Source: Ferrimonas marina (GTDB taxonomy: Bacteria; Pseudomonadota; Gammaproteobacteria; Enterobacterales; Shewanellaceae). Taken from it: a stretch of DNA of 64,000 nucleotides. The DNA is taken from positions 334,725 through 398,724 of the forward strand of contig NZ_FQXG01000005.1 of assembly GCF_900129905.1 (NCBI RefSeq), read 5' to 3'. The notes beneath the pieces are model-generated. The model was not told where the DNA came from and searched no databases. It saw only the letters and a list, made by a program, of their open reading frames with translations. Positions 1-10,038 of this stretch are shown here, piece after piece. The position numbers and the translations under genes were made by a program. Each line of letters begins with the position of its first letter. The stretch's first letter is position 1.

Positions 1-94
1 GAAACTTAGGCAGCAGGGCCTGTCCATAGAAGGGGCTGGCCACTGCCAGCGATATTGAGCAAAGCCAAAGTAGTGCCATCCAGAGTATGCGCAT
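1..94 (-). CDS. N-terminus of an exported protein (partial)
   Basis: An ATG at 94, preceded on the minus strand by GGAG eight bases upstream, opens a frame that runs off the left edge after 31 codons. The visible residues begin MRILWMALLWLCSISLAVAS, a short n-region followed by a hydrophobic core and an A-x-A-S type cleavage area, so the product is probably exported. Nothing of the mature domain is visible and no function can be given. It lies downstream of the subtilase on the same strand, with 117 bases between, so co-transcription is possible. Confidence 0.5.
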   Translation of the reverse strand, partial: MRILWMALLWLCSISLAVASPFYGQALLPKF

Positions 95-211
95 CCACCC
101 ATCTCCATGTTATCAGCCTGTAACCCCAAGCTAGGTGGTCGGGCCCATCGTCGCAAGCGACAAGGCTGAACCCCAGTCAGCATTGGCTCCCGATGCCCTA
201 AGCTCAGTCCG

Positions 212-1393
212 CTATTGACGGTCGACCAAGGGGCAGAAGCGGGTGAGCCAGTCACTGGCGGCCATGGCCTGGACCAGGCCATGGCCATAGTCCGGATCCC
301 GCCCCGGCAGGCCCAAATCCAGCGCACTCTCCGCCAGGGCTCGGCGCAGGGTCAGGTGATCACAATGCAGGTGTCGGCTCCACACCAGCGCCGCTACCCC
401 GGCAATGTAAGGGGTGGCCATGGAGGTGCCGCTCTTGAGGCCATAGCCCTGCGGCAAGGTGGAGGGGACGCCCAGTCCCGGTGCCGCCAGTTCTACCTGG
501 TCATTGCTTTGCGAGAAGCTGGCGCGCAGCCGGTTCTCCCCCACTGCCGCTGCTGAGATCACCCCATCGTAGGAAGCCGGATAGGCGTAATCCTGGTTGC
601 CCAGGTTGCCCGCCGCCGCCACCATCAGCGCGCCCAACTGGTGGAAGCTGTCGAAGGCGCGGCGCTCAAAGCGGGAGGCATCCGGCCCGCCCAGGCTCAG
701 GTTGATCACCACCGGCCGCTGCTGCCGTGTCGCCTCCACCACACACTTATCCACTGCACTGACCAGAGTGGAGGAGTAGGTCCAATCGCTGGCGTCATAG
801 ACCCGGACGATGTGCAGCCGGGGATCAGCATTGGGCAGCACCCCCACCACGCCGACACCGTTGCCGCCGATGGCGGCCAGGATCCCCGCTACATGGGTGC
901 CGTGGCCCATGGTGTCTTGGTACCAGGGGCCGGCCTGGCTATCGACATAGCCGGTGACCAGGGCAGAGGGAAGATCTTCGTGGTTGAGCGCATAGCCGGA
1001 GTCCACCACGCACAGCAATACGCCGTCGATCAGACTGGAGTCCAGCAATTGGGCCTGCACCATGGGCAGCCCATAGGGCAGGGTTTCGCTTTGGGGGAGT
1101 CTGGGCAGATCAGGCTCTGCGGGAAAATGGGATGAATCGGTGATCAACGGGAAGCGGGGATGGTCTGGCTCCAATGCCAACAGCCATTGGCTGTCGGTCA
1201 GCTGTGCCTCGGTGCCCACCGGCAGGCTCACCGCCAGGGCCTGGTGCTGGGGCAACGCGGTGAACACCTCGCCACCGAGATCCTCCACCAGCGCGGCCGC
1301 CGCTTCGGGATCCTCTACCTCGAGGATCCAGCGTTGCTGCGGCAACACCACCGCCGCGGACAGCGATACGCCCAGAACCCACGAGGCCAACAT
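212..1393 (-). CDS. Secreted subtilisin-like serine protease (S8)
   Basis: A 393-residue peptidase with a hydrophobic N-terminal signal (residues 1-18) and an inhibitor-like propeptide region of about 80 residues before the catalytic domain. The S8 triad is complete: Asp131 in VVDSGYALNHED, His164 in GHGTHVAG and Ser324 in SGTSMATP, with the oxyanion Asn263 in AAAGNLGN. It should be exported and act as an endoprotease outside the cytoplasm; the substrate is unknown. No C-terminal secretion or anchor domain follows the catalytic core, so it is a minimal subtilase. It reads away from the frd operon and is separated from it by a terminator. The fold call is secure; the biological role is not. 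Confidence 0.93.
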   Translation of the reverse strand: MLASWVLGVSLSAAVVLPQQRWILEVEDPEAAAALVEDLGGEVFTALPQHQALAVSLPVGTEAQLTDSQWLLALEPDHPRFPLITDSSHFPAEPDLPRLPQSETLPYGLPMVQAQLLDSSLIDGVLLCVVDSGYALNHEDLPSALVTGYVDSQAGPWYQDTMGHGTHVAGILAAIGGNGVGVVGVLPNADPRLHIVRVYDASDWTYSSTLVSAVDKCVVEATRQQRPVVINLSLGGPDASRFERRAFDSFHQLGALMVAAAGNLGNQDYAYPASYDGVISAAAVGENRLRASFSQSNDQVELAAPGLGVPSTLPQGYGLKSGTSMATPYIAGVAALVWSRHLHCDHLTLRRALAESALDLGLPGRDPDYGHGLVQAMAASDWLTRFCPLVDRQ

Positions 1394-1460
1394 GATTCGA
1401 TCCCCTGCTTACACCGGATGCTGACCTTAGAAACTAGTTCTCCGCCGGCCCAACCGCCAC

Positions 1461-1486
1461 AAAAAAACACGGCCGTAGCCGTGTTT
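1461..1486 (-). terminator. Terminator of frdCAB
   Basis: A perfect 9-bp stem (1465-1473 with 1478-1486, loop CGTA) followed on the minus strand by a T run lies 20 bases past the frdB stop. Confidence 0.8.
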
Positions 1487-1507
1487 ATCAATGGGCCCGC
1501 GCGCCGC

Positions 1508-2239
1508 TTAGAGGATGCGCGGATGCAGGGCCAGCTTACGGCGCAGGTAGCCGATCTGGGCCTGGTGGTTGAGATCTTTCGGGCAGTTGTCCGCACAGCC
1601 CAGCAGGGTCATGCAGCCAAACACCCCATCCTCGTCACCGATGATGTGGTAGAAATCATCCACACTGCGATGATCCCGGTCATCCAGGGCAAAACGGGCC
1701 ACCTTGTTGAAGCCCACCGCACCGAGGAAGGTCTCGCGCATCTGGGCGGTGGCGCAGCCGGCGACGCAACAGCCGCACTCGATACAGCGGTCGGTCTCGT
1801 AGATGGACTCCGCCAGATGGGGATCCATCTTCTGCTCCATAGCATCGATGTTATGCTCTTTCTCCCGGTGCAGCCAGGCGCCCACACGCTCTGACAGCGA
1901 GCGCATGAACTTGCCGGTGTTGACCGACAGATCGCCGATCAGCTCAAAGCCCGGCAACGGCATCAGCTTGATGGTGCCGCCCTCGTACTGGCTGGTCAGG
2001 GTACGGCAGGCCAGGGTCGGCTTGCCGTTGATCACCATGGCGCAGCTGCCGCAGATCCCGGCCCGGCAGACAAAATCGAACTGCAGGCTGGGATCCTGAG
2101 TTTCGCGGATCAGCTTCAGCGCGACAAACACCGTCATCCCCGGTGCCTCCTCCAGCTGGTACTGCTGGGTGGTCGGCTTATCCTCCGGATCAAAGGGGTC
2201 GTAGCGGAAGATCTCAAAGGTCAGGGTACGGGCACTCAT
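1508..2239 (-). CDS. frdB: Fumarate reductase iron-sulfur subunit FrdB
   Basis: This is the electron-transfer subunit of membrane quinol:fumarate reductase (243 aa), passing electrons from the haem/quinol subunit to the flavin. All three cluster motifs are visible: a plant-ferredoxin [2Fe-2S] set (Cys58, 63, 66, 78), a [4Fe-4S] set CIECGCC...C (152, 155, 158, 162) and a third set at Cys209/215/219 for the [3Fe-4S] cluster. The ATG overlaps the frdA stop by 4 bases (ATGA), implying translational coupling. It is the last gene of a C-A-B ordered operon, the arrangement of epsilonproteobacterial and Shewanella-type fumarate reductases. A succinate dehydrogenase role is the alternative, but the dihaem-type anchor and order favour FrdB. 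Confidence 0.93.
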   Translation of the reverse strand: MSARTLTFEIFRYDPFDPEDKPTTQQYQLEEAPGMTVFVALKLIRETQDPSLQFDFVCRAGICGSCAMVINGKPTLACRTLTSQYEGGTIKLMPLPGFELIGDLSVNTGKFMRSLSERVGAWLHREKEHNIDAMEQKMDPHLAESIYETDRCIECGCCVAGCATAQMRETFLGAVGFNKVARFALDDRDHRSVDDFYHIIGDEDGVFGCMTLLGCADNCPKDLNHQAQIGYLRRKLALHPRIL

Positions 2240-4227
2240 GCTTGGCCTCCGGCTTTCGTTTCACGGCGGGCATTCGGTTCACGGCGAGCATTGCTGCCAC
2301 GCAGGGGTTCAGGCAGATCATAGGGCATCAGCGCCCGCTGCCGGGTTTCCCGGTCGGCGTCCGGGTTGGCCTCATCCCAGGCGCGGATCTGCGCCTGGCG
2401 CTTGTCGGTGTCCGGGTGAGGAATGGTGAGATCCTTGCCGTAGCCACGGGAGCCCGGCGGCAGCTCCATCGCCATCACATCCAGATCCTCGTAACCGACG
2501 CTCGGCGCACTGTCGCCCTCCGGCCAGCGAACCAGGGTACGCTTGAGCCAGTCGCGATCGTTACGCTCCGGGTAGTCTTCGCGGGCGTGGGCACCGCGGC
2601 TCTCGGTGCGGGCCTGGGCGGCCTGAGCGATACACAGCGCCACCTTCAGCATCTTGCGCACCCGCAGGGCATCCACCAGCTCCGGGTTGCTGTGGCGCTT
2701 ACCGGTGGTCAGTGCCAGGCGCTCGCTTTGAGCCACCAGCTTGGTCAGCTCCGCTACGGCCTGGTCAAGATCCTCACCATTACGGAAGATCCCCACCCGC
2801 TCCATCATGATCGATTCCATCTGTTGGCGCAGGGCGATGGGGCTTACGCCCTCCTCGTCACCGGCCAGTAGCTGGTCGATCTCCTGCTGCACCGCGGCCA
2901 CATGAGCTTTGGCCACCGCCGGCTCGCCCATGGCAACCTGCTCACAGCGGTCCGCCACCTTTTCGCCGACGATCATCCCCGCCACCACGGTCTCTGCCAG
3001 GGAGTTACCGCCCAGGCGGTTAAAGCCGTGCATGTCCCAGCAGGCGGCCTCGCCCACGGCAAACAGGCCCTTGAGGCCATCGCTCTCGCCGTCGGCGTTG
3101 GTGCGCACCCCGCCCATGGAGTAGTGCTGGGTGGGGCGGACCGGGATCCACTCCTCGGCGGGATCGATGCCCAGGAAGTATTGGCAGATCTCCTTCACCT
3201 CCCGCAGGTTCTTCTCGATATGCTCGCGCCCCAGGATGGTGATATCGAGCCACAGGTGATCGCCGTATGGGCTGGGTACGCCCTTACCCTTGCGCATGTG
3301 CTCGGTCATCCGGCGGGACACCACGTCGCGGGAGGCCAGCTCCTTCTTCTCCGGTTCGTAATCCGGCATAAAGCGGTGGCCATCGACGTCGCGCAGCAGG
3401 CCGCCGTCGCCACGGCAGCCCTCGGTGGTGAGGATCCCCACCGGCACAATGGCGGTGGGATGGAACTGCACCGCCTCCGGGTTGCCCAGGGCGACCCCAG
3501 CGTCCAGCGCCAACGCAGCGCCGGTGCCTTCGCAGATCAGCGCATTGGTGGAGACCGACCAGAGTCGGCCCCAGCCACCAGTAGCAATGGTGGTGGTGCG
3601 GGCCAGGTAGGTGATCAGCTCACCTGTGATGAGGTCCCGTACCACGGCGCCGTGACAGCGCTCGCCGTCGTGGATCAGGCGCAGCGCTTCTACTCGCTCA
3701 TGCACCTGGATCCCCGCGCCGATCACCTCGTTGTCCAGGGCATAGAGCAGCGAGTGGCCGGTGCCATCGGAGGTGTAGCAGGTACGCCACTTGGCGGTGC
3801 CACCAAAATCACGGGCATGAATCAGACCATGGGCCGCCATCGGCTCCTTGATGGTGACCTGTTCGGCGTTCACCACCGCCTTGCGCGAGCCGGCCTTGAT
3901 CCGGCTCCAGGGCACGCCCCAGTTGGCCGACTGACGCACCGCCTTGGGCGCGACATGGGTAAACATTCGCGCCACGTCCTGGTCGCAGCCCCAGTCGGAG
4001 CCCTTCACCGTGTCGTGGAAGTGGACGTCTTCGTTATCGCCCTCCCCCATTACGGAGTTACCCAGGCTAGCCTGCATGCCACCCTGGGCCGCCGAGGAGT
4101 GTGACCGCTTGGCTGGCACCAGGGAGAGTACGATGGCGTCGAAGCCGCGCTCCTTACAGGCCAATGCCACACGCAGACCCGCCAGGCCGCCACCAATCAC
4201 CAGTGCATCGGTATAGAGGGTTTTCAT
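2236..4227 (-). CDS. frdA: Fumarate reductase flavoprotein subunit FrdA
   Basis: The 663-residue catalytic subunit reduces fumarate to succinate at a covalently bound FAD. The N-terminal dinucleotide motif [10 protein letters not shown] is at residues 10-19, and the conserved [10 protein letters not shown] segment places His43 as the FAD attachment site. The QFHPTA and GCRGDGG blocks of the substrate-capping region and the C-terminal HYSMGG motif are all present. The length is usual for the dihaem fumarate reductase class. The start codon shares one base with the frdC stop (TGATG) and the stop overlaps frdB, so the three genes are tightly coupled. Confidence 0.95.
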   Translation of the reverse strand: MKTLYTDALVIGGGLAGLRVALACKERGFDAIVLSLVPAKRSHSSAAQGGMQASLGNSVMGEGDNEDVHFHDTVKGSDWGCDQDVARMFTHVAPKAVRQSANWGVPWSRIKAGSRKAVVNAEQVTIKEPMAAHGLIHARDFGGTAKWRTCYTSDGTGHSLLYALDNEVIGAGIQVHERVEALRLIHDGERCHGAVVRDLITGELITYLARTTTIATGGWGRLWSVSTNALICEGTGAALALDAGVALGNPEAVQFHPTAIVPVGILTTEGCRGDGGLLRDVDGHRFMPDYEPEKKELASRDVVSRRMTEHMRKGKGVPSPYGDHLWLDITILGREHIEKNLREVKEICQYFLGIDPAEEWIPVRPTQHYSMGGVRTNADGESDGLKGLFAVGEAACWDMHGFNRLGGNSLAETVVAGMIVGEKVADRCEQVAMGEPAVAKAHVAAVQQEIDQLLAGDEEGVSPIALRQQMESIMMERVGIFRNGEDLDQAVAELTKLVAQSERLALTTGKRHSNPELVDALRVRKMLKVALCIAQAAQARTESRGAHAREDYPERNDRDWLKRTLVRWPEGDSAPSVGYEDLDVMAMELPPGSRGYGKDLTIPHPDTDKRQAQIRAWDEANPDADRETRQRALMPYDLPEPLRGSNARREPNARRETKAGGQA

Positions 4228-4913
4228 CAGGCCGAGCCTCCAAACACAAACAAGCCGTTATATACGTGCATCAGCAGACTGACCACACCCAGCACCATCA
4301 GGTAAACCGCCACCCGGCGCATCCAGCGACGGCCCTGGAAGCGGGGCTCAGCATAGGGACACCACTTCAGCCACAGCCGGGCGATCCCCGCCAGGCCATG
4401 GATCACCGAGACCGGCAGCAGCAGGCCGTACAGCAGCCAGCCGCCTTCGTAGACGATGCGGTAGGAGGAGGGCTCCGCCCCCAGGCTATGGGGCTGGGTC
4501 AGCATGGTCACCAGGTGGATGGGGATCAGGATCATCATCGCCACCCCGGTCAGCACCTGTACCAGCCACAGCCGGGTGCCGGCGTGCTGGACGATGCTCA
4601 TGTGCTGCTGCAGCGCCTTCATCTGGCGATACTCGGTGGGGAAGCGGCGCAACACCGCTACCACGTGAATGAGCAGCAGCAGGGTAATGAACAGCACCGC
4701 CAGCATCACCATGCCGGCATAGCCGTGGCCAGCGGGATCGGCCCAACCGGCGTGGAGGAACCAGGCCACCTTGTCAAAGGCGTCCGGCCCGAGCAGCACA
4801 CTGGCTTCCATATGAAGGTGTACAAACAGGAACAGGGTCAGGGCTGCCCCACTGGCACCCTGTAAGATGTCCATCCGAGCCGGGCCCCGGCTCCATTCCA
4901 ACAGTTTTCGCAT
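4227..4913 (-). CDS. frdC: Fumarate reductase dihaem cytochrome b subunit FrdC
   Basis: A 228-residue membrane anchor with about five hydrophobic helices, starting with a cytoplasmic segment and then [18 protein letters not shown]. Several histidines lie in helices ([31 protein letters not shown]), as expected for the two b haems that carry electrons from menaquinol. The sequence resembles the Wolinella/Shewanella FrdC type rather than the two-protein FrdCD anchor of E. coli. It is the first gene of the operon. The upstream 221-base gap, shared with divergent prmA, carries a CRP-like box. Confidence 0.92.
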   Translation of the reverse strand: MRKLLEWSRGPARMDILQGASGAALTLFLFVHLHMEASVLLGPDAFDKVAWFLHAGWADPAGHGYAGMVMLAVLFITLLLLIHVVAVLRRFPTEYRQMKALQQHMSIVQHAGTRLWLVQVLTGVAMMILIPIHLVTMLTQPHSLGAEPSSYRIVYEGGWLLYGLLLPVSVIHGLAGIARLWLKWCPYAEPRFQGRRWMRRVAVYLMVLGVVSLLMHVYNGLFVFGGSA

Positions 4914-4974
4914 GACCTATACGCGCTCCTCTGCTCGCTTAGCACCCACCCTAGGCGGCGCGAAGGCCGCTCAC

Positions 4975-4990
4975 AGTGAGCCGGATCACA
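4975..4990. promoter_or_regulatory. CRP-like box upstream of frdC
   Basis: AGTGA-N6-TCACA matches nine of the ten conserved positions of the CRP consensus TGTGA-N6-TCACA. It lies 62 bases upstream of the frdC start. In Shewanella, CRP is the main activator of anaerobic respiratory genes, which suits this position. A weaker second match lies near 5034-5049. Confidence 0.5.
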
Positions 4991-5134
4991 AGCATCAACA
5001 TCCCCTTTACAGCCCAACGAAGGGCGCGATCTTGATCACACTCACTGCAGTTTGAATCACGTTACCGCAAAACCGCTGGCGGTTCTTCCTTCAGCCATTA
5101 CAATTCGCCCATCCAAACCGACAGAGAACCCAAC

Positions 5135-6016
5135 ATGGCCTGGATCCAACTGCGCCTCAACGCCACCGCCGACACCGCCGAAACCATCAGCGATCACCTG
5201 ATGGAGCTGGGCGCCGCCTCGGTTACCTTCCTCGATGCCCAGGACACCCCGGTGTTCGAACCGGCCCCCGGTGAAACGCGCCTTTGGGGTGACACCGACG
5301 TGGTGGGCCTGTTCGATGCCATCACCGAGATGGAGCCGGTGATTGCCGAGCTGAAAACCCTGCCGGAGCTGGCCGAGCAGATGACCTATAAGGTGGAGGC
5401 GCTGGAAGACAAGGATTGGGAGCGGGAGTGGATGGACAGCTTCCACCCGATGAAGTTTGGTAACCGACTGTGGATCTGCCCCAGCTGGCGCGAAGCGCCG
5501 GAGCCGGACGCGGTCAACGTACTGCTGGATCCGGGCCTGGCCTTTGGCACCGGCACCCACCCGACCACCGCTTTGTGCCTGACCTGGCTCGACGGCCTCG
5601 ACCTGGCCGACAAGCAGGTGGTGGACTTCGGCTGTGGCTCCGGCATTCTGGCCATCGCCGCCATCAAACTCGGCGCCCAGGAGGTGATTGGCCTGGACAT
5701 CGATCCCCAGGCGCTGACCGCCTCCGCCGACAATGCCCAGCGCAACGGCATCGAGGACAAGCTCACCGTCTACCTGCCCAAGGACCAGCCGGAGAACCTG
5801 CAGGCCGACGTGGTGGTGGCCAATATCCTGGCCGGCCCGCTGCGGGAGCTGGCACCGGTGATCAGTGGCCTGGTTAAGCCCGGTGGTCAACTGGCGCTGT
5901 CCGGCCTGCTGCAGGAGCAGGCGGAGGAGCTGCGTGCCATCTACGGCGAGTACTTCGAGCTCAATCCCACCGCCATCGATGGCGACTGGTGCCGACTGGA
6001 TGGCATTAAGCGCTAA
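5135..6016 (+). CDS. prmA: Ribosomal protein L11 methyltransferase
   Basis: PrmA methylates lysines and the N-terminus of ribosomal protein L11 using S-adenosylmethionine. The 293-residue length equals the usual family length. The N-terminal third is the L11-recognition domain; the C-terminal Rossmann domain shows [20 protein letters not shown] (motif I) and the [11 protein letters not shown] block near the active site. Expression is from the gap shared with frdC. It is commonly found just upstream of dusB-fis in gammaproteobacteria, as here, though a 240-base gap with its own promoter separates it from dusB. Confidence 0.96.
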   Translation: MAWIQLRLNATADTAETISDHLMELGAASVTFLDAQDTPVFEPAPGETRLWGDTDVVGLFDAITEMEPVIAELKTLPELAEQMTYKVEALEDKDWEREWMDSFHPMKFGNRLWICPSWREAPEPDAVNVLLDPGLAFGTGTHPTTALCLTWLDGLDLADKQVVDFGCGSGILAIAAIKLGAQEVIGLDIDPQALTASADNAQRNGIEDKLTVYLPKDQPENLQADVVVANILAGPLRELAPVISGLVKPGGQLALSGLLQEQAEELRAIYGEYFELNPTAIDGDWCRLDGIKR

Positions 6017-6191
6017 CCCCATGGGGCGCCGAGGCATTTCGGCGCCCAGCCCAACCTCCCTGGTGAAAAATTAGTCAACTCAGGCACAAACGCGGAAGTG
6101 AGTAACCGCTAACTTGGCTAACCGCCGCAGCGTTGGCTTTGCTCACAAAGAAGTCAAGCTAAAAAATTTGCGTTGCGTTCATTTTCTAACC

Positions 6192-6220
6192 TTCCCAGGC
6201 CCTATAAAAAAGAGTAAGAT
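6192..6220 (+). promoter_or_regulatory. Candidate dusB-fis promoter
   Basis: TTCCCA (6192-6197) and TAAGAT (6215-6220) are spaced by 17 bases. They are followed at once by a GC-rich stretch (TCGCCCCC), the kind of discriminator associated with growth-rate and stringent control of the E. coli fis promoter. It lies just upstream of the dusB start at 6257. The assignment rests on consensus only. Confidence 0.4.
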
Positions 6221-6256
6221 TCGCCCCCTTGTTTCGGAAGCGGACCTGAGTGACCG

Positions 6257-7222
6257 ATGAAAATTGGACCCTATCAACTGGACAACCAGCTGATCGTGGC
6301 GCCGATGGCCGGTGTCACCGACCTGCCTTTCCGCCGACTGTGCCGCCGGCTTGGTGCCGGAATGGCCGTGTCAGAGATGCTGTCCTCCAACCCTGAGGTG
6401 TGGAAGACAGAGAAGTCGATGTCACGGATGGACCACAGCGAGGAGAGCGGGATCCGCTCCGTCCAAATCGCCGGCTGCGAGCCCGAATTGATGGCCCAGG
6501 CCGCCCGCTTCAATGTGGAGCGCGGTGCCCAGATCATCGATATCAACATGGGTTGCCCGGCCAAAAAAGTTAACAAGAAGCTGGCTGGCTCAGCCCTGCT
6601 GCGCCATCCGGATCTGGTCCGAAGCATTGCCGAAGCGGTGGTTAACGCCGTCGAGGTGCCGGTGACCTTAAAGATCCGAACCGGCTGGGACCCGGAAAGC
6701 CGCAATGGCGTCGAGATTGCCCGCATCGCCGAGCAATCCGGCATCGCTGCCCTGGCCGTGCACGGTCGAACCCGACAGTGCATGTACAAAGGCGAGGCCG
6801 AGTACGACACCATTGCAGCCATTAAGCAGGCGATCTCCATCCCTGTCATCGCCAACGGCGACATCGACAGCCCGGAGAAAGCCGCCCAGGTATTGAGACA
6901 CACCCAGGCCGACGGCCTGATGGTGGGTCGGCCGGCCCAGGGCCGTCCCTGGATCTTTCGCGAGATCCATCACTACCTGGAAACCGGGGAGCACCTGCCG
7001 CCACCGCCAAAAGCGGAGCGACAGGCGCTGATGCAGGAACACCTACAATCCCTGCACGACTTCTACGGTGAAGAGCGCGGCATGCGCATCGCCCGGAAGC
7101 ACGTGGGGTGGTACCTGGATAACCAGCAGCAGCCGCTACTGCGTCGCCAATTCAACCAGCTTGAATCGGCCGCCGCGCAGCGGGACGCCCTAGCCGGCTT
7201 CTTCGAACAATTTGATTGTTAA
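6257..7222 (+). CDS. dusB: tRNA-dihydrouridine synthase B
   Basis: DusB is an FMN-dependent enzyme reducing uridine to dihydrouridine in the tRNA D-loop. The 321-residue protein starts with the TIM-barrel signature APMAGVTDLPFRRLCRRLGA. It carries the active-site block MGCPAKKVNKKLAGSALL, whose Cys is the catalytic acid, and the FMN-phosphate segment VHGRTR. It is followed after 21 bases by fis, the conserved dusB-fis operon in which dusB is translated first. Confidence 0.97.
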   Translation: MKIGPYQLDNQLIVAPMAGVTDLPFRRLCRRLGAGMAVSEMLSSNPEVWKTEKSMSRMDHSEESGIRSVQIAGCEPELMAQAARFNVERGAQIIDINMGCPAKKVNKKLAGSALLRHPDLVRSIAEAVVNAVEVPVTLKIRTGWDPESRNGVEIARIAEQSGIAALAVHGRTRQCMYKGEAEYDTIAAIKQAISIPVIANGDIDSPEKAAQVLRHTQADGLMVGRPAQGRPWIFREIHHYLETGEHLPPPPKAERQALMQEHLQSLHDFYGEERGMRIARKHVGWYLDNQQQPLLRRQFNQLESAAAQRDALAGFFEQFDC

Positions 7223-7243
7223 AATAGACAGAGCAAAGACAGT

Positions 7244-7552
7244 ATGTTTGATCAGCAGAACTCCTTTTCTGAAGCGCACCAACTGACCGTAGGTCAGATC
7301 GAGACCCCGAATGGCACTGTTAAGCCCCAGCTTCTGCGTGACTCCGTAAAGCGCGCCGTGAGCAACTACTTTGCTCAACTGGACGGCCAAGAAGCCTCTG
7401 AAGTGTACGAAATGGTGCTGTGCGAAGTGGAACAGCCGCTGCTGGACATCGTGATGCAGTACACCCGCGGTAACCAAACCCGCGCCGCCAACATCCTCGG
7501 CATCAACCGCGGCACCCTGCGTAAGAAGCTGAAGAAGTACGGCATGAACTAA
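7244..7552 (+). CDS. fis: Nucleoid-associated protein Fis
   Basis: Fis is a homodimeric DNA-bending protein that activates rRNA promoters and organises the nucleoid during fast growth. The 102-residue frame has the flexible N-terminal arm, the central dimer helices, and the C-terminal helix-turn-helix [20 protein letters not shown] that is nearly invariant among gammaproteobacteria. It is second in the dusB-fis operon. Its last 4 bases overlap the 3' end of a convergent methyltransferase gene, and its terminator falls inside that gene. Confidence 0.97.
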   Translation: MFDQQNSFSEAHQLTVGQIETPNGTVKPQLLRDSVKRAVSNYFAQLDGQEASEVYEMVLCEVEQPLLDIVMQYTRGNQTRAANILGINRGTLRKKLKKYGMN

Positions 7553-9102
7553 GAGCCTTGCTCTGAACCCCGATTTGAACCCGAGCCCTTGGCTCGGGTT
7601 TTTTTGTGCCTTTTGGTTTTGGCCACCAGCCTGACATGCCCCATCTGCTCCCCAGGCTGCAGCACACGCTGTAACCGGGTCAGGCCCAGCTGTGCCACCG
7701 TGGTAAATCCCGCCTTGGCCGCCACGCTGTCCTCAGGCAATGGCACCGGCAGCTCCACCAGCACAAACACCAGGCCATCCCCCGTCGCCCGGTTGTGCTC
7801 CAGCACCGCGTGACCGGTGGTGCCGGAGCCGGCAAAGCAATCCAGTACGATGTCGCCCGGGCCGCAGAGTGCGGCGATCAGCATCCGGCTGATCGCCACC
7901 ACCTTGGGGGTGTCGAAGGGGATCCCCAGCTGGGCCAGAAGGGCATCATCGCTGCCGGCGTGGTAGATCACCGAAGGCAGGTTCTCCAGCATGTGATCGC
8001 ATAAGCGGTACTTGCGGGTGGGCTGGGTGCGATGATCCTCACCGAACAGGATCTCCCCCTGGGCCTGCAGCCGGGCCATGGTCGCAGGTGGGTTGCGCCA
8101 CCCCCGCTTGGGCACCGGACAGGGCTGGTCGGTGCCGGGGTGCCGAAGCGGGCGGAAGTAGGCCTCGGGGGGCACCTTCTTGTTGGGCCAGGCCATGGAG
8201 ACCGGCCGGTAGATCTCCCCTTCGTCGTCGATAAAGCGATAGGCCTTGGCCCCCTGGCTGAACGGCTGAGCCTCCAGCCACTGCCGGAAAGCCTTGCGCA
8301 CCGGCTCATTCACTCCGCCATGGCGACGCACCAGCGCCGCCACCTTAGCCCGCATCGCTTCGGCGTGGGGCTTGGGCCGCTTCAGCCCGCCGGCTTTGAG
8401 CAGCCGGGCCTTGTCTTTGGCGTAGAGGCAGATCAGCTCATGCTGCTGAGCGACGCCGCGGGCATCGCCCTTGGGGTTGCGCTTGTCCCAGACCAGTGTG
8501 CCGAGGTGGTTATGTTCGCCGAACACCTCCCCCAGCAGCTTCTCCAGGTTGGCGTGCTCGTGCTCGTCGATGTGAATGACGATGGCGCCGTCCGGTCGCA
8601 GCAGTCGATGGGCCAGGATCAGTCGTGGCAGCATCATGCTCAGCCAGGGGCTGTGCTGGGCAGCGGCATCGGAGTCGGGGTATTGGCCGGGGCTGGCTCG
8701 GTAGTTGTCGGAATAGGCGAAGGTTTTGCCGGTGTTGTAGGGCGGGTCGATGTACACCAGCTTAAGTCGCTCAGCGTGACTGGGCTGCAGCAGCTTCATC
8801 GCCTCGAGGTTGTCCCCCTCGATAAAGCTGTGGGATGTCAGGTCGGGACAGGCACTCGGGGCAAAGGCGGCGTTGGGGACAGAGTCTGCCAGGGCCTGGG
8901 CGGCCGCCTTGCCGGGCCAGTTAAGCTGGTAGCGTTCCAGCTCCGCCCCGCCCAGGGTTTCGGCCAGGGCCTGCCAGTCCGCCGCCGGGCACAACCGGCC
9001 CTGCGGGTCGTAACGCTCCTGCACGCAGTGGGGGAACAGCTTCGCCAGCTGGCGCAAGGCCGCTGCCTGCTTGCCCGGCCTGCGCTTCTTGGGGATATCC
9101 AA
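7549..9102 (-). CDS. Solitary beta-class adenine DNA methyltransferase (type III Mod-like)
   Basis: A 517-residue S-adenosylmethionine-dependent DNA methyltransferase. The catalytic motif IV DPPYNTG is at residues 119-125 and the cofactor motif I block [10 protein letters not shown] comes late, near residue 420. This IV-before-I order is the beta class that includes type III Mod subunits. The region between is the likely target-recognition part. No Res helicase, restriction nuclease or specificity gene is adjacent, so it is either an orphan methylase or part of a different system. The start is TTG with AGGAGG upstream. The gene upstream, co-oriented after a 113-base gap, encodes a HEPN-type protein. 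The last roughly 17 residues are encoded by the fis terminator region, suggesting the gene was placed against a pre-existing fis end. Confidence 0.88.
   Translation of the reverse strand: MDIPKKRRPGKQAAALRQLAKLFPHCVQERYDPQGRLCPAADWQALAETLGGAELERYQLNWPGKAAAQALADSVPNAAFAPSACPDLTSHSFIEGDNLEAMKLLQPSHAERLKLVYIDPPYNTGKTFAYSDNYRASPGQYPDSDAAAQHSPWLSMMLPRLILAHRLLRPDGAIVIHIDEHEHANLEKLLGEVFGEHNHLGTLVWDKRNPKGDARGVAQQHELICLYAKDKARLLKAGGLKRPKPHAEAMRAKVAALVRRHGGVNEPVRKAFRQWLEAQPFSQGAKAYRFIDDEGEIYRPVSMAWPNKKVPPEAYFRPLRHPGTDQPCPVPKRGWRNPPATMARLQAQGEILFGEDHRTQPTRKYRLCDHMLENLPSVIYHAGSDDALLAQLGIPFDTPKVVAISRMLIAALCGPGDIVLDCFAGSGTTGHAVLEHNRATGDGLVFVLVELPVPLPEDSVAAKAGFTTVAQLGLTRLQRVLQPGEQMGHVRLVAKTKRHKKTRAKGSGSNRGSEQGS
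7578..7606 (+). terminator. fis terminator
   Basis: A 10-bp perfect stem (7578-7587 with 7591-7600, loop CTT) is followed by a T run. It lies within the 3' coding end of the opposing methyltransferase. Confidence 0.9.
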
Positions 9103-9215
9103 GCCGCCGTCACCCTCCTAGTGAGCCACTGTGTCACTAAGGGTAGGCGGATTCGGCGCAGGCGGTGTCGAGTCGCTGCCGGATCAGGGCTTTTCAGTGT
9201 TTGCTCAGTGCCGGC

Positions 9216-9863
9216 TCAGGCAAGAACGGGGTAGTGCAGCTGACCCCAGTCCTGGTTGGGACTGGCCATCATGATCGACAGCATCACCGGCACAAAGGCC
9301 CGCATAAGGGCGACGCTGTCGCGGATCGCCTCCCGGTTGAGTTTGCCCTGCCAGGTGGCGCCACCGTGGGTCAGCTGATTGCGCAGGGTGTAGATCCGGC
9401 TGAACACCACCCGCAGGATCTTCACCGTATCCCGTTGACTCAAGGCGCGACTGACCCGGGTCTGAGCCTTGTCAAAGGACCACTTCCAGCCATCGGTACA
9501 GCCGGGCTGCTTCTGGCACTCCCAGAACGGCTGGAACACATAGGGGTTATCCAGCAGCACCCGAATGGGGCCGGAGAACTGCTGCCAGACCAGGGCCTCC
9601 AGCTGCTTGTCCCGGTCAAAGCGCTGCAACTGGTAGAGGAAGTCGGCAAACGCCTTGGCTTCCGGTGGGTGCTCCGATCGGATGTCGTTGGCGTAGGCGG
9701 CGTTGAAGGCGATCCAGAGGAACAGGAACTCGGCGTCCTCATCCTGCTCACACAGCTCGGCGCGCTGTAGCCAGCTCAGGGCGCGGTGAACCCGTACCGA
9801 CAGCGCTTCGGGCCACTGCTCCCGCTCGGCACGATGCTGCAACTTCAGTGTCTGATAATCCAA
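9216..9863 (-). CDS. HEPN-domain protein (putative RNase/effector) beside methyltransferase
   Basis: A mostly helical protein of 215 residues when started at TTG 9863, which has AAGGAG eight bases upstream; the longer frame to 9929 lacks a comparable site. Residues 161-166 read RNQLTH, the R-x4-H signature of HEPN RNases, on a predicted helix followed by further helices. The earlier block FLWIAFNAAYANDI resembles the Apea-type HEPN branch. HEPN proteins with this motif are frequently metal-independent RNases in abortive infection or toxin systems. Here the gene is transcribed ahead of a lone DNA methyltransferase. Function beyond the motif is inference, and a catalytically inactive HEPN scaffold is the alternative. 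Confidence 0.6.
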   Translation of the reverse strand: MDYQTLKLQHRAEREQWPEALSVRVHRALSWLQRAELCEQDEDAEFLFLWIAFNAAYANDIRSEHPPEAKAFADFLYQLQRFDRDKQLEALVWQQFSGPIRVLLDNPYVFQPFWECQKQPGCTDGWKWSFDKAQTRVSRALSQRDTVKILRVVFSRIYTLRNQLTHGGATWQGKLNREAIRDSVALMRAFVPVMLSIMMASPNQDWGQLHYPVLA

Positions 9864-10038
9864 ACTTCCCACTCCTTGGAGAACGCTCTGAACAAATCCA
9901 GCCCACACTTTACCCGCCGTTGACGACAAATCGAAGACCCTTTGCCCAGATGTCCGGCGTACAGCCTTTGCCCTCTGGGGCCTAACTGGTACACTCTTGC
10001 ACCGTTATTGATTGAACCAGACAAGAGCGAGATTCCCG

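Noticed and set aside
1160..1894. 244-codon plus-strand frame opposite frdB and the subtilase
   Set aside because: It spans the frdB terminator and the 3' coding part of frdB on the other strand, has no ribosome site, and its composition is the antisense of a GC-rich gene.
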